Shown here piece by piece: positions 17,004 to 25,198 of a stretch of 43,637 bases of DNA. Positions within the stretch are counted from its first letter, which is position 1, and each line of letters opens with the position of its first letter. The DNA comes from Gordonia amicalis NBRC 100051 = JCM 11271. GTDB taxonomy: Bacteria; Actinomycetota; Actinomycetes; Mycobacteriales; Mycobacteriaceae. Made by a program: the position numbers and the translations under genes. The stretch is taken from contig NZ_BANS01000052.1 in NCBI RefSeq assembly GCF_000332995.1, positions 1 to 43,637 of the forward strand, given 5' to 3'. Below the pieces are notes generated by a model. It saw only the letters and a list, made by a program, of their open reading frames with translations, did no database searches and had not been told where the DNA came from.

Positions 17004-17633
17004 ATGAGCGCCATGACATCTCCCCTCGGCGCGCTCACCCGCAAACCCGATCGCGCGACTGATCGTGCCGCCCTCGACGAACTCCTCGACGAGGCGAAGG
17101 TCGGGACGCTCAGTACCGTCGTCGACGGTCTGCCGTGGTCGGTGCCGATGCTGTTCGCTCGGGACGGCGACGCCATCCTGCTCCACGGATCGACCGGGGC
17201 GGGAGCCCTGCGTCATGTCGCGGCAGGAGCGCCCGTGACGTTCACGGTCTTCGCGATGGACGGCCTCGTCATCGCCGACACCCTCTTCGATCACTCCGCC
17301 AACTACCGTTCGGCGGTGGTGCGGGGCACGCTCGAGCTGGTCGACGACGCGAAGTCGGCGCTGGAGGTGTTGTCCGACAAGCTCATTCCGGGTCGCGTTG
17401 CCGAGGTGCGAGAGACCACGCGAAAAGAACTCGCGGCCACCGTGGCTCTGCGACTACCGATCGTCGACGGCCAGTGGATCGCCAAGGCCCGCACCGGCGG
17501 ACCGGGCGTCGAGTCGTCGAACTGGACCGGCGTCGTACCGATGAGAACGGTCTACGACGAACCGATCACGTATTCGGGTGCGACGCCGCCGGATTCGGTG
17601 CTGGCTCTGATCGGACGGCCGACCGGGGCATGA
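17004..17633 (+). CDS. Pyridoxamine 5'-phosphate oxidase-like FMN split-barrel protein
   Basis: A 209-residue flavin-binding split-barrel protein. The core begins with DRAALDELLDEAKVGTLSTV (about 18-37), followed by the barrel strands SVPMLFARDGDAILLHGS, VTFTVFAMDGLVIADTLFDHS, NYRSAVVRGTLELV, and a later LRLPIVDGQWIAKARTGGP. The family binds FMN or F420; the reaction is unknown. ATG 17004 and ATG 17013 are both possible starts, while upstream TTG 16977 would add nine residues and has no visible ribosome site. The gene is divergent from the broken DinB gene, 150 bases away, and its stop overlaps the start of the next gene (ATGA), so the two are translationally coupled. Confidence 0.8.
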   Translation: MSAMTSPLGALTRKPDRATDRAALDELLDEAKVGTLSTVVDGLPWSVPMLFARDGDAILLHGSTGAGALRHVAAGAPVTFTVFAMDGLVIADTLFDHSANYRSAVVRGTLELVDDAKSALEVLSDKLIPGRVAEVRETTRKELAATVALRLPIVDGQWIAKARTGGPGVESSNWTGVVPMRTVYDEPITYSGATPPDSVLALIGRPTGA

Positions 17634-18154
17634 GTGAGTATCCATTCGACGTCATCGCGAGGTGGACGCGCCGCTGGAACACCCACGAATGGCACGGCCG
17701 GTCCCCGGTTCCACAATCGTTGTCGAGTGCGGTCGCGGCGATCGAGCGCGATCTGGGTTGTTGGGTCTCCAAGAAGCCGTTACCCGACTTCAGCGGGTAC
17801 GAATGGGACATTCTCGTCGTCGGCGAGTTCGGGCTGGCACACGTCCAGCTACGTCGCTGGGATGAGTCGGGCTGGGGCGGGTACCTGAGGACCGAGAATC
17901 CCCTCGACCGGGATCTCCCCACCGCGCAGGCCACGGCTTTCCTGGCCGACGAACTGCAGGGCGATCTCACGGGGAATGCGTGGATCGATTGGCCTTCGGC
18001 AGGGTGGGACATCCTCCACGCGACCGTCGTCGACGGCACCGCGGTCTGGGTGAGAACCCGCGATCCCCACCATCCGCTCGCGCGGATCGGACACCTATGC
18101 ACCGATCGTCGTACTTCGTGGGGCCCGGCCGACGGGTCACCCGGGGGTGAATGA
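17630..18154 (+). CDS. Hypothetical protein coupled to the split-barrel gene
   Basis: A 174-residue protein I do not recognise. It is rich in Trp and acidic residues, with stretches such as FDVIARWTRRWNTHEWHG, YEWDILVVGEFGLAHVQLRR, and GNAWIDWPSAGWDILH, an alternating pattern suggesting a compact alpha/beta fold. There is no signal peptide or membrane span. The ATG at 17630 overlaps the upstream TGA by the ATGA arrangement, so it is co-translated with the flavin protein and probably shares its role. Its last codons form one arm of a terminator hairpin. Confidence 0.75.
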   Translation: MSEYPFDVIARWTRRWNTHEWHGRSPVPQSLSSAVAAIERDLGCWVSKKPLPDFSGYEWDILVVGEFGLAHVQLRRWDESGWGGYLRTENPLDRDLPTAQATAFLADELQGDLTGNAWIDWPSAGWDILHATVVDGTAVWVRTRDPHHPLARIGHLCTDRRTSWGPADGSPGGE

Positions 18155-18164
18155 CCCGTCGGCC
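18127..18164 (+). terminator. Hairpin terminator overlapping a stop codon
   Basis: GGCCGACGGGTCA (18127-18139) and TGACCCGTCGGCC (18152-18164) form a perfect 13-bp stem with a 12-base loop. The right arm begins with the TGA of the upstream gene. There is no T-tract, as is common in actinobacteria. A small second hairpin, GGTTCGC/GCGAACC, follows at about 18170-18189. Confidence 0.65.
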
Positions 18165-18330
18165 GTGACGGTTCGCGATGGTGCGAACCGAACTCGAGGT
18201 GACCGGGCCGGCCGGATTGCGGCAGCCGGCCACGGCACCTCGATGGTCACGCGGCCCAGCGAAAGGGGGGCACCCGCTGGGTCGCGCGTCATGGCCGCGT
18301 CGTCTTCGATCGCCGACGAACGCGGTCGGT

Positions 18331-19905
18331 CTATCCCTTGCGCAGCAGGAACCGCTGGATCTTGCCGCTGGGGGTCTTGGGGAGGGCGTCGACGAAGTGC
18401 ACGGTGCGCGGGTACGCGTGGGCGGCGAACTCGCTCTTCACCAGCTGCTGCAGCTCCTTCTCGGGGGCTTCGGTGCCCTCGACGCCGGGGGCGAGCACGA
18501 CGAACGCCTCGATGACCTCGCCGCGCAGTTCGTCGGGGCGTCCGACCACCGCGACGTCGATCACCGACGGATGCGTGATGAGCACGCTCTCCACGTCGAA
18601 GGGGCCGATGCGGTAGCCGGCCATGATGATCACATCGTCGTCGCGCGCGGTGAAGAAGTAGCGCCCTTCCTCGTCGGCGCGTCCGGTGTCGCCGGTCAGG
18701 TACCAGCGGCGGTCCTCGGTGAACCGTGCGGCGGTCTTGTCCGGGGCGTCGAGGTAGCCGGAGAACCACATGAGGGGGCTGGCGGGGACGTCGATCGCGA
18801 TCTGGCCGTCGACGACGCCGGCGGCGAAGCCCGGCATCGGCTTGCCCATGGAACCGGGGACGAGCGCCTCGTGGACGTCGTCGTGCCAGTGGTTGTTGAT
18901 GAACATGCCGTGCTCGGTCTGGCCGTAGTGGTCACGGACCTCGGTGCCGAGTGCCTGCTGGGCCCAGCCGATGACGTCCGGGGTCAGCGGCTCGCCGGCC
19001 GACGACGCCCGTCGCAGCGAGAAGCCGGTGATCCGCGGGTCCTTGCTCAGGGTGCGGTAGACGGTCGGTGCCGCGGCGAAGTTTGTGACGCCGAGGCCGC
19101 CGAGGATCTGCGCGGTGAGTTCGGGGCTGAAGCCGGCGTGGAGCAGCAGGTTGCGGTGTCCGGTGGCCAGCGGGCCGAGGATGCCGTAGTAGAGGCCGTA
19201 CGCCCAGCCCGGGTCGGCGGCGTTCCAGAACACGTCGTCATCGCGGACGTCGAGGCCGTAGTGCATTTAGGCGACGAACGACGCGAGCGCCTTCACCGGC
19301 ACCGGAACACCCTTCGGCGCACCGGTGGTGCCGCTGGTGAACAGCAGGATCAGCGTGCCCTCGCCGCCCACGGCCACCGACTCGGCGATCGGATCGTGCG
19401 AGTCCACAAGCTCCTCGAACTCGGGTCCCGCCACCACGGTCCGGATGTCTTCGAGCCCGTCGAGCTTCGACGCCTGGCTCGGTTCGGTGATCACGACCTT
19501 CGCGTTGCCGGCGCGCAGCCGCATCTCGATCGCGGGGGTGGCGAACGCGGTGAACAGCGGGATGTAGACGGCACCCAGGCGGGCGATGGCCAGCAGCGAG
19601 ACGACGAGTTCCTCGCGCTTGCCCATGAGGACGCCGACGGTGTCGCCGCGGCCGACGCCCAGGTCGGCCAGTGCCGACGCGAAGCGCTTGGACCGCTCGG
19701 CGAGGTCGCCGTAGGTCACGTCCGTGGTGACCGGCACCGGTGCGGAATCGGCGTCGGCGGAGGCCTCGACCTCGATCACGGTGAACGTCACCGCGTCGGG
19801 ATCATGACCGTCGACGAGGAGTGCCGCGGCGTTCGCGTCGGGCGCCCCGTAGATTGCCAACCAGCGGTCGACCATGTCGGTGGGGGTCGTCGTGGCCTGT
19901 GTCAT
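18331..19905 (-). pseudogene. Acyl-CoA synthetase interrupted by one in-frame TAA
   Basis: From ATG 19905 the frame encodes an AMP-forming acyl-CoA/acetyl-CoA synthetase: VTYGDLAERSKRFASALADL, GAVYIPLFTAFATPAIEMRL, and the AMP-binding FTSGTTGAPKGVP. At codon 213 (19267-19269) a TAA interrupts ALASFVA-stop-MHYGLDVRD. The same frame then continues with FWNAADPGWAYGLYYGILGP, DHYGQTEHG, WYLTGDTG and the catalytic-lysine region LPKTPSGKIQRFLL to the normal C-terminus at 18331. Relatives have Tyr at the stop position, so a single C or T to A change in a TAC/TAT codon explains it. Neither half would be active alone: the stop lies just after the P-loop. Readthrough, recent inactivation or a base-call error remain possible. 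A GAF-LuxR regulator is divergent from it and probably controlled it. Confidence 0.9.
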
Positions 19906-20001
19906 CGTGAACCTCGCTCTTGACTGAGTAAGCTGGGTCACAGTGTGACCCGCCGTCCGTAGTCCCTGCCACCCTCCGAAGAGGGGGATAGAAGAGGTGA
20001 G

Positions 20002-20805
20002 ATGCCCGAGCCGCTGAGCGGGATCGTCACCGACGCGTTGCGACGGGTGCGCACATCGAGCGGAGTGCCTTTGGCCTTCGCCGGCGTCGTCAACAATTCG
20101 ACGAGTCTGCGTCTGCAGCATTTCGCCGGTAAGCATGCGGGTGCGCTGAGTGGGCTCTCGGTCGATGTCGGGCACGGATTGGGCGGCAAGGTGGTGGCGC
20201 TGAACCGCCCGATGGTGGTCGAGGACTACGTGCGGACCCCGCACATCACCCACCGCTACAACACCCTCATCGAACGCGAGGGCCTGCGCGCGATGATGGC
20301 CGCACCGATCATCGTCGATCGCACGCCGGTCGCGGTCATCTACGGTGCGCTGCACACCCCCGATCCGATCGGCGGGCGCATGCTCGACGTCCTGGCCGCG
20401 GAGGCCCGCGCCGTCGAACAGGAGATCGTGGCCTCCCGGACCCGGCTGGAGCAGGGTGCACAGAACGAGGACGAGTTGCGCGACCGCATGACCGCCGCGT
20501 ACGCACGCCTGCGGTCACTGGCCGACACCGTCGACGACGCCCGCCTCTCCGAACAGCTCTCTGCCATCACCGAGGTCCTGCTCGCCGAGGCCGCCGCCGA
20601 CTCATCCGCGGTCGAGCTCACCGGACGCGAACAGGACGTGCTGTCGCTCGCGGCCCTCGGCTACTCGAATGCCCGCATCGCCGAGGCGCTCGGCCTGACC
20701 GTGCACACGGTGAAGAGCTATATGAAGGACGCGATGCGAAAGCTGGGCGCGTCGTCGAGGCTCGAAGCCGTGGTCGTCGCGCGACAGGCAGGCCTGCTGC
20801 CCTGA
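20002..20805 (+). CDS. GAF-LuxR family transcriptional regulator
   Basis: A 267-residue regulator. A GAF-type sensor domain (about 20-140) contains GLSVDVGHGLGGKVVALNRP and MMAAPIIVDRTPVAVIYGALH. A helical linker (about 140-200) probably dimerises, and the C-terminal LuxR helix-turn-helix (about 208-262) has LTGREQDVLSLAALGYSNAR, then LGLTVHTVKSYMKDAMRKLG. It lacks a receiver domain, so a small ligand sensed by the GAF part is more likely than phosphorylation. The gene is 96 bases from the divergent acyl-CoA synthetase, an arrangement that suggests local regulation of that gene by an acid or acyl-CoA. GAGGTGAG precedes ATG 20002. The regulator remains intact although its presumed target is broken. 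Confidence 0.88.
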   Translation: MPEPLSGIVTDALRRVRTSSGVPLAFAGVVNNSTSLRLQHFAGKHAGALSGLSVDVGHGLGGKVVALNRPMVVEDYVRTPHITHRYNTLIEREGLRAMMAAPIIVDRTPVAVIYGALHTPDPIGGRMLDVLAAEARAVEQEIVASRTRLEQGAQNEDELRDRMTAAYARLRSLADTVDDARLSEQLSAITEVLLAEAAADSSAVELTGREQDVLSLAALGYSNARIAEALGLTVHTVKSYMKDAMRKLGASSRLEAVVVARQAGLLP

Positions 20806-21304
20806 TCGCCCGCGTTCGGTAGAAACCGTGGGGTCATGGCGCGTTTGCCACCGGATCGGCGTATCTCCCGGCGTCCCGGGCCAACGAGTCGCGATGGCCG
20901 GCTACCACGTACACATCACCGTTGACCCGGCCTATGCGACCGCCGACTCCCGGGTGACGACGACCAACGCGCGTGACTTCTCTTCATCGTCGATTCCATT
21001 GCTGTGCACGGCAATCCGAACCTGACGTCGACGACCGCGAGTATGGGGACGACCTCGGGCCGATCTTTCGCCTCTACGTACGGGGGAGGGGCTCGGCCGG
21101 GTCGTCGGGGCCGGCCGCGGACTGTGGAACACCGGCGAGACCGCGCCGACCGCGTTCGAGTTCGCCGGGCTCATCCGCTGATCCCGACTCCGGCGATCGG
21201 TAGAGGGCGATCGGGTGGGTTGCCGAGTTGCCGAGAGCCTCGCGAAGAGTTCCGTGACCGACACAGCCAGGGCCGTCAGGTGTGCGAGCGTCGCACGCAC
21301 GAAC
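20806..21304. other. Gene-poor stretch with a possible decayed gene end
   Basis: No convincing intact gene is found in this roughly 500-base interval. One plus-strand frame ending at TGA near 21182 reads GEGLGRVVGAGRGLWNTG, then E-T-A-P-T-A-F-E-F-A-G-L-I-R and stop, which looks like a real protein C-terminus without a matching upstream part. Another short frame from about 20894 reads MAGYHVHITVDPAYATADS and stops soon after. I take the region as a remnant of a deleted gene but cannot name it. Confidence 0.3.
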
Positions 21305-21336
21305 GGTGCCTGTCCTTCGGATGGAGGACAGGCACC
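21305..21336 (-). terminator. Hairpin terminator of the small exported protein gene
   Basis: GGTGCCTGTCCT (21305-21316) and AGGACAGGCACC (21325-21336) form a perfect 12-bp stem with an 8-base loop, 26 bases downstream of the stop of the minus-strand gene ending at 21363. No T-tract follows. Confidence 0.65.
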
Positions 21337-21362
21337 GCCAGCGGGATCAGCGTGAACTGCTG

Positions 21363-21662
21363 CTACCGGGCACGGTAGGTTTCAAACTGCCAAGATCCTG
21401 GACCCTGCTGCGTGCACGGCCTGGCGAACAGCATCCCCTCTGGGTAAAGCTGCCCCGGAGCCATGTGTTCCCCGTCCATTGATTCCAAGTGTCGCTGTTT
21501 CGAGTCCTGGGTGAGCACCCAGTTCCGGAGCTGCTCGCAGGCTTCCTTGTCAGGCGCGCCGTACCATTGCGCTTGCGCCGGCGCTGCTGCGGCCGACAGT
21601 CCCATACCCACGCCGGCAATCCCGATCATCAGCACCGCAGCGCGGGTCATCATGGTCTTCAT
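21363..21662 (-). CDS. Small exported protein of unknown function
   Basis: A 99-residue precursor. Residues 1-31 are a Sec signal peptide (basic MKTMMTR start, hydrophobic VLMIGIAGVGMGLSAAAA, cleavage after A-Q-A before QWYG). The mature 68-residue part has two cysteines (EACEQL and ARPCTQQ), probably joined by a disulfide, and ends in SWQFETYRAR. No catalytic motif is visible. Comparable small secreted proteins are common in Gordonia and Mycobacterium and have no assigned function. It is monocistronic, with a hairpin terminator downstream and a long intergenic region shared with the divergent porin operon. Confidence 0.8.
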   Translation of the reverse strand: MKTMMTRAAVLMIGIAGVGMGLSAAAAPAQAQWYGAPDKEACEQLRNWVLTQDSKQRHLESMDGEHMAPGQLYPEGMLFARPCTQQGPGSWQFETYRAR

Positions 21663-22024
21663 TCGTTCATACCTCCCATATACCAGCGGTCACACAACTC
21701 AGACACTGATCTACACAGTAGATTTCGTTGTGTCCGCAAAGGAGGGATATGTGTCCGCACCTGTGGGAGGTCAGACGTGCTGCGCACCTTCACATTTGGT
21801 CCGTGTCGATTCATCGAGGGATAGGCCATGTGATCTACCGGACCTAGTGCCCGATTGTGAGAGATGGTGTGTTAGCTTCAGTCTCACTGACAGGATGCAG
21901 CGAGTTTCGGGGAATCCACTGCGCTCGGGGGAAATTCATGCACGGGTTCGTGCTTGCATTCTCTGCCGTGTTTTCGGAGTCCCTGTGTTCGTGTGCGTGA
22001 ACGAAGTAGGGGAGAGCCTTCACA
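21663..22024. other. Long divergent intergenic region before the porin operon
   Basis: This 362-base interval between the small exported protein and the porin is visibly richer in A and T than the surroundings, as expected for promoters of both genes. No clear -35/-10 pair with standard spacing stands out. Near its end a short open frame (21938-22000) precedes the porin start, and the porin ribosome site GGGGAG lies at about 22010-22015. Confidence 0.5.
21938..22000 (+). CDS. Possible 20-residue upstream leader peptide
   Basis: ATG 21938 opens a frame for MHGFVLAFSAVFSESLCSCA and stops at TGA 21998-22000, 24 bases before the porin ATG. A weak GGGGGAAA precedes it. The closely spaced C-S-C at its end recalls regulatory leader peptides of actinobacteria, but the peptide could be chance and no expression evidence exists. 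Confidence 0.25.
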   Translation: MHGFVLAFSAVFSESLCSCA

Positions 22025-22693
22025 ATGCGGCGACTGACCGTTCGATTCTTGCTGGGTGCGATGGCCCTGACCACCGCGCTCGCCGTCGGTGCGCAGGGCA
22101 CCGCTGACGCAGCCAGCAGCTCGCGCCACCACAAGACCCAGGACGGCATCTATCTGTCTGCCGAGCAGCGTGAGTTGCACATGCGTACCTACCAGCCGCT
22201 GGACTCCTCGATGATGAGCCGCGATGTGTACCTCGGTGGCAAGACCCGGGTCACCATCAAGGGGCCGCGCGGCACCGTGATCGAAGGGGCAATCGAGGCC
22301 GGTTACCAGGTCGGCTACCCCGTGAGCTTCGCCCCCAACGGCATCACCATCGGGATGCAGACTCCGAGCCTGTCGATCTCGGGTGGGCTCAGTGCTGGTG
22401 CACCGCTCCCCGGAATCCCGCTGCCGCTGGCCGGTGGAAGCATCACCCCGAACGTGACGATCATCCCGCCGACCACGATGACATTCAGCGTTGAGCAGGG
22501 CGGCATCGAGACTGTGCCGCTGGTGAATCGTCCGATGAACCAGTCGATCGCGTACGGCGACTTCTCGGGTGTGCAGATGACCGTCAAGGGCGCTATCGGA
22601 CCGGTCACCATCCGTCAGTACACCAAGCTGAAGGTGCGCACCAGCGCCGGCCAGTCCGAGGTCGTCACCTACGGACCCGCCTGGAAGGTTTAG
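22025..22693 (+). CDS. MspA family porin
   Basis: A 222-residue porin precursor. A Sec signal peptide ends at about residue 29 (T-A-D-A). The mature part follows the MspA pattern: an N-terminal segment TQDGIYLSAEQRELHMRTYQ, strand VIEGAIEAGYQVGYPVSF, a central rim region SITPNVTIIPPTTMTFSVE, and the C-terminal strands GAIGPVTIRQYTKLKVRTS ending in VTYGPAWKV. MspA-type proteins form octameric beta-barrel pores through the mycolate outer membrane for small hydrophilic nutrients. This one has many more Pro/Gly/Ser residues in the loop after GYPVSF (about 107-140) than MspA, so its pore properties may differ. The next gene starts 5 bases downstream, so they form an operon ending at a strong hairpin. 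The ribosome site GGGGAG precedes the ATG. Confidence 0.93.
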   Translation: MRRLTVRFLLGAMALTTALAVGAQGTADAASSSRHHKTQDGIYLSAEQRELHMRTYQPLDSSMMSRDVYLGGKTRVTIKGPRGTVIEGAIEAGYQVGYPVSFAPNGITIGMQTPSLSISGGLSAGAPLPGIPLPLAGGSITPNVTIIPPTTMTFSVEQGGIETVPLVNRPMNQSIAYGDFSGVQMTVKGAIGPVTIRQYTKLKVRTSAGQSEVVTYGPAWKV

Positions 22694-22698
22694 TAGCG

Positions 22699-23106
22699 AT
22701 GACTGACACCACCGAGCGCGGCCGCCACCGGTTGCCGCAAAAGCAGTCTGTGTCCCCGAAGACGTTCGTGCGGTTCGGCATTCCGGTCCTGCTTGGTGCT
22801 GCGGTGATCGGCGCGGGCATCGTCTCGGGCACCACCGAGGCAGCTCCGGTGCCGCAGGCTCCGGTGACGCCGGTCGATCACACCACCACCGTGCCCACCG
22901 AACCCGCCGAACCCACCGAGCAGCCGAACTACTACATCGGCGGACCGACCTACAACACCACCGTGACCGAAGCGCCGGTCGGACCACCCGCAGCAGTGCC
23001 CCAAGGCCCCGTGGAGCCCGGCGGCGAGCAGTGGGGAGCATCGTTCGTCCTCGGCGAGCCTGCCCCGGCAGCGGTTCCCAACGCCGGATCGTTCACCCTG
23101 CCCTGA
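22699..23106 (+). CDS. Small membrane-anchored Pro-rich protein in the porin operon
   Basis: A 135-residue protein. A basic cytoplasmic N-terminus (1-25) is followed by one membrane span (about 26-44, FGIPVLLGAAVIGAGIVSG) and an extracytoplasmic region rich in Pro, Thr and Val (VPQAPVTPVDHTTTVPTEP, YYIGGPTYNTTVTEAPVG), ending in GASFVLGEP and a short hydrophobic tail. No domain is recognised. It starts 5 bases after the porin stop, so it is co-transcribed and may help assembly or anchoring of the pore in the cell wall; that role is inference. The terminator at 23112 follows its stop directly. Confidence 0.8.
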   Translation: MTDTTERGRHRLPQKQSVSPKTFVRFGIPVLLGAAVIGAGIVSGTTEAAPVPQAPVTPVDHTTTVPTEPAEPTEQPNYYIGGPTYNTTVTEAPVGPPAAVPQGPVEPGGEQWGASFVLGEPAPAAVPNAGSFTLP

Positions 23107-23111
23107 CGCTG

Positions 23112-23154
23112 AAGCGGTCCCGCCCCCCTACGGCAAGGGGGGTCGGGAGCGCTT
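23112..23154 (+). terminator. Terminator of the porin operon
   Basis: CCCCCCT (23123-23129) pairs with AGGGGGG (23136-23142) around a 6-base loop, and the stem is extended by GTCCC/GGGA and AAGCG/CGCTT on the outside with one bulge. It begins 6 bases after the stop of the second operon gene. Confidence 0.75.
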
Positions 23155-23510
23155 AGCGCCGCCCCAGGGCAGCAACCGCTCCCTGTGGCGCCTCTTACCA
23201 GGCATCCGACCTGGAAGGCGAACCTCACCTGATGATCCGCCAGGTGGTCGAACCGAGTTGGACAAAGTCCTAAGGTCTATCACCTGTTCCTTGTGCTGAA
23301 ACCTACTGTGCGGGAGTTGGCTTCGTGTCTGCGACGGATCTTGTGCTATCGCCGTGGCGGAGGTCACGTGCGCGGCCCGGGAATAGATCCGGGACGCTCG
23401 CAGTTGAAGACCTCGACGGTGACGGATTCATGCCCCGGGCCTCACCCCATTTGCCGCTTCGAGCGGCCACTCGCCGAGAGGCGCACTGACCGGCATCGTC
23501 CATCAACACG
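23155..23510. other. Intergenic region without a recognisable gene
   Basis: About 350 bases after the porin-operon terminator contain no supported gene, tRNA or repeat. A short inverted repeat CCAGG/CCTGG near 23198-23215 and a promoter-like TCCTAAGGTCTAT near 23268 are the only signals noticed, neither convincing. Confidence 0.4.
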
Positions 23511-23546
23511 CCGAAGCCGCCGACCCTTCTGGGCCGGCGGCTTCGG
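23511..23546 (-). terminator. Terminator of the Rho_N-like gene
   Basis: CCGAAGCCGCCG (23511-23522) and CGGCGGCTTCGG (23535-23546) form a perfect 12-bp stem with a 12-base loop, 31 bases beyond the stop of the minus-strand gene at 23578. Confidence 0.7.
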
Positions 23547-23577
23547 TGCTGTTCGGGCTGCTCCTCGAGCTGCGGTC

Positions 23578-23853
23578 TCAGTGGTTGCGCAGCTTTTCGA
23601 CCAGCTCATCCTTCTTCAGGTCGGAGTACCCGCTGATGTCGAGTTCCTTCGCGCGCTTCTTGAGCTCGTCGACGGTCCAGTCCTCATAGGAACCGGATTT
23701 GCCGCCGCTGTGGCCCACGTCCGACCGGGAACTGTTGGCCGCGGCATTGGCGATCCGCGCGGACTTCTCCTTCGAGTTTCCCTCGTCGCGCAGCTTCTCG
23801 TAGAGCTCGTCGTCCTTGACCGATGGTCCCGGGTCACGTTTCTTCTCAGCCAT
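23578..23853 (-). CDS. Small DUF7218-like protein with Rho_N (SAP-like) C-terminus
   Basis: A 91-residue protein of a family conserved across actinobacteria. The N-terminal half has DPGPSVKDDELYEKLRDEGN and SKEKSARIANAAA; a Ser/Gly/Lys bridge (GHSGGKSGSYEDW) leads to a C-terminal Rho_N/SAP-like helix-extended-helix, TVDELKKRAKELDISGYSDL followed by KKDELVEKLR. That fold usually binds nucleic acid, so an RNA- or DNA-binding role is likely. The DUF name is from memory. ATG 23853 has GAGGAGG upstream; the longer upstream frame has a composition unlike a protein. It is divergent from the mycothiol dehydrogenase gene at 24110. Confidence 0.85.
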   Translation of the reverse strand: MAEKKRDPGPSVKDDELYEKLRDEGNSKEKSARIANAAANSSRSDVGHSGGKSGSYEDWTVDELKKRAKELDISGYSDLKKDELVEKLRNH

Positions 23854-24109
23854 CGTCTGCCTCCTCGTGGTCGACACGAATGGTTCTCCCATGTGGCGTG
23901 CCCGACGACGGATACAACCAAACCTGGCCGGTCCGAAAAGGCCTGCCCGCGACCACTCCTGGTTGACGATGTTGACCATGAGTGGACGATAGATACGCGT
24001 ACCGATAAGGTTGTGGCGATGTGTCCGGTGAGGGCGAATCACGTCGTCGCGACCGGGAGCACAGCCGAGCACGAAACGCTGACAACGCAGTTGCGGAAGG
24101 AACCAACGC

Positions 24110-25198
24110 ATGTCTCAGGCAGTCAAGGGAGTCATCTCGCGCAGCAAGAAGGCGCCGACCGAGGTCGTCGACATCGTGATCCCGGACCCGGGTGCGCGCG
24201 ATGTCGTCGTGTCGATCAAGGCCTGCGGTGTCTGCCACACCGACCTCGCCTACCGCGAGGGCGGCATCAACGACGAGTACCCCTTCCTGCTCGGTCACGA
24301 AGCCGCCGGTGTCGTCGAGTCGGTCGGCTCGGATGTCACCCATGTCGAGGTCGGCGACTTCGTCGTCCTGAACTGGCGTGCGGTCTGCGGTCAGTGTCGC
24401 GCGTGTAAGCGCGGGCGTCCGTGGTACTGCTTCGACACCTTCAACGCCAGCGTCCCGATGACACTGACCGACGGCACCGAGCTGACCCCGGCGCTGGGCA
24501 TCGGCGCCTTCGCCGAGAAGACCCTCATCCACGAATTGCAGTGCACCAAGGTCAATCCCGACACCGACCCGGCCGTCGCCGGTCTGCTCGGCTGTGGAGT
24601 CATGGCCGGCATCGGCGCCGCCATGAACACCGGCAACGTGGGCCGCGGCGACTCGGTCGCCGTCATCGGTTGCGGCGGTGTCGGTGACGCCGCGATCGCC
24701 GGCGCCAAGCTGGCCGGTGCGACGACGATCATCGCGATCGACCGCGATCCGTCGAAGCTCGAGTGGGCCAAGGACGTCGGCGCGACCCACACCATCGACG
24801 GCAGCAAGGTCGACGACGTGGTCACCGCGGTCCAGGACCTCACCGAGGGCAACGGCGCCGACGTCGTCATCGACGCGGTCGGCCGCCCGGAGACCTACAA
24901 GCAGGCCTTCTACGCGCGCGATCTCGCCGGCGTCGTCGTCCTGGTCGGTGTGCCGACGCCGGAGATGACCCTGGAGATGCCGCTGGTCGACTTCTTCTCG
25001 CGCGGTGGCGCACTGAAGTCGTCGTGGTACGGCGACTGCCTGCCCGAGCGCGACTTCCCGATGCTCATCGACCTCTATGAGCAGGGCCGTCTGCCGCTCG
25101 ACAAGTTCGTCACCGAACGCATCGGCATCGACGACGTCGAGGCCGCGTTCTCGGCGATGGAGGCCGGCAAGGTCCTGCGTTCGGTGGTGGAACTCTGA
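24110..25198 (+). CDS. mscR: S-(hydroxymethyl)mycothiol dehydrogenase
   Basis: A 362-residue zinc alcohol dehydrogenase of class III type. It oxidises the spontaneous adduct of formaldehyde with mycothiol using NAD and also reduces S-nitrosomycothiol. The catalytic zinc site is Cys39 (KACGVCH) with His63-Glu64 (LLGHEAAG); the structural zinc cysteines are 93, 96, 99 and 107 (VCGQCRACKRGRPWYC). The nucleotide fold has VAVIGCGGVGDAA. Length and order match M. tuberculosis Rv2259 (mscR, also called adhE2). Its stop overlaps the start of the metallo-hydrolase gene by one base (TGATG), the same pair as Rv2259-Rv2260. The 256-base region upstream, shared with the divergent Rho_N-like gene, has a possible -10 TAAGGT near 24006. 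Confidence 0.95.
   Translation: MSQAVKGVISRSKKAPTEVVDIVIPDPGARDVVVSIKACGVCHTDLAYREGGINDEYPFLLGHEAAGVVESVGSDVTHVEVGDFVVLNWRAVCGQCRACKRGRPWYCFDTFNASVPMTLTDGTELTPALGIGAFAEKTLIHELQCTKVNPDTDPAVAGLLGCGVMAGIGAAMNTGNVGRGDSVAVIGCGGVGDAAIAGAKLAGATTIIAIDRDPSKLEWAKDVGATHTIDGSKVDDVVTAVQDLTEGNGADVVIDAVGRPETYKQAFYARDLAGVVVLVGVPTPEMTLEMPLVDFFSRGGALKSSWYGDCLPERDFPMLIDLYEQGRLPLDKFVTERIGIDDVEAAFSAMEAGKVLRSVVEL

Noticed and set aside
18178..19923. A 581-codon plus-strand open frame across the broken acyl-CoA synthetase
   Set aside because: The minus strand carries all acyl-CoA synthetase motifs; the plus frame is a shadow.
23155..23510. tRNA or small RNA gene
   Set aside because: No cloverleaf with a GTTCRANNC arm could be assembled, and the promoter-like signals are weak.
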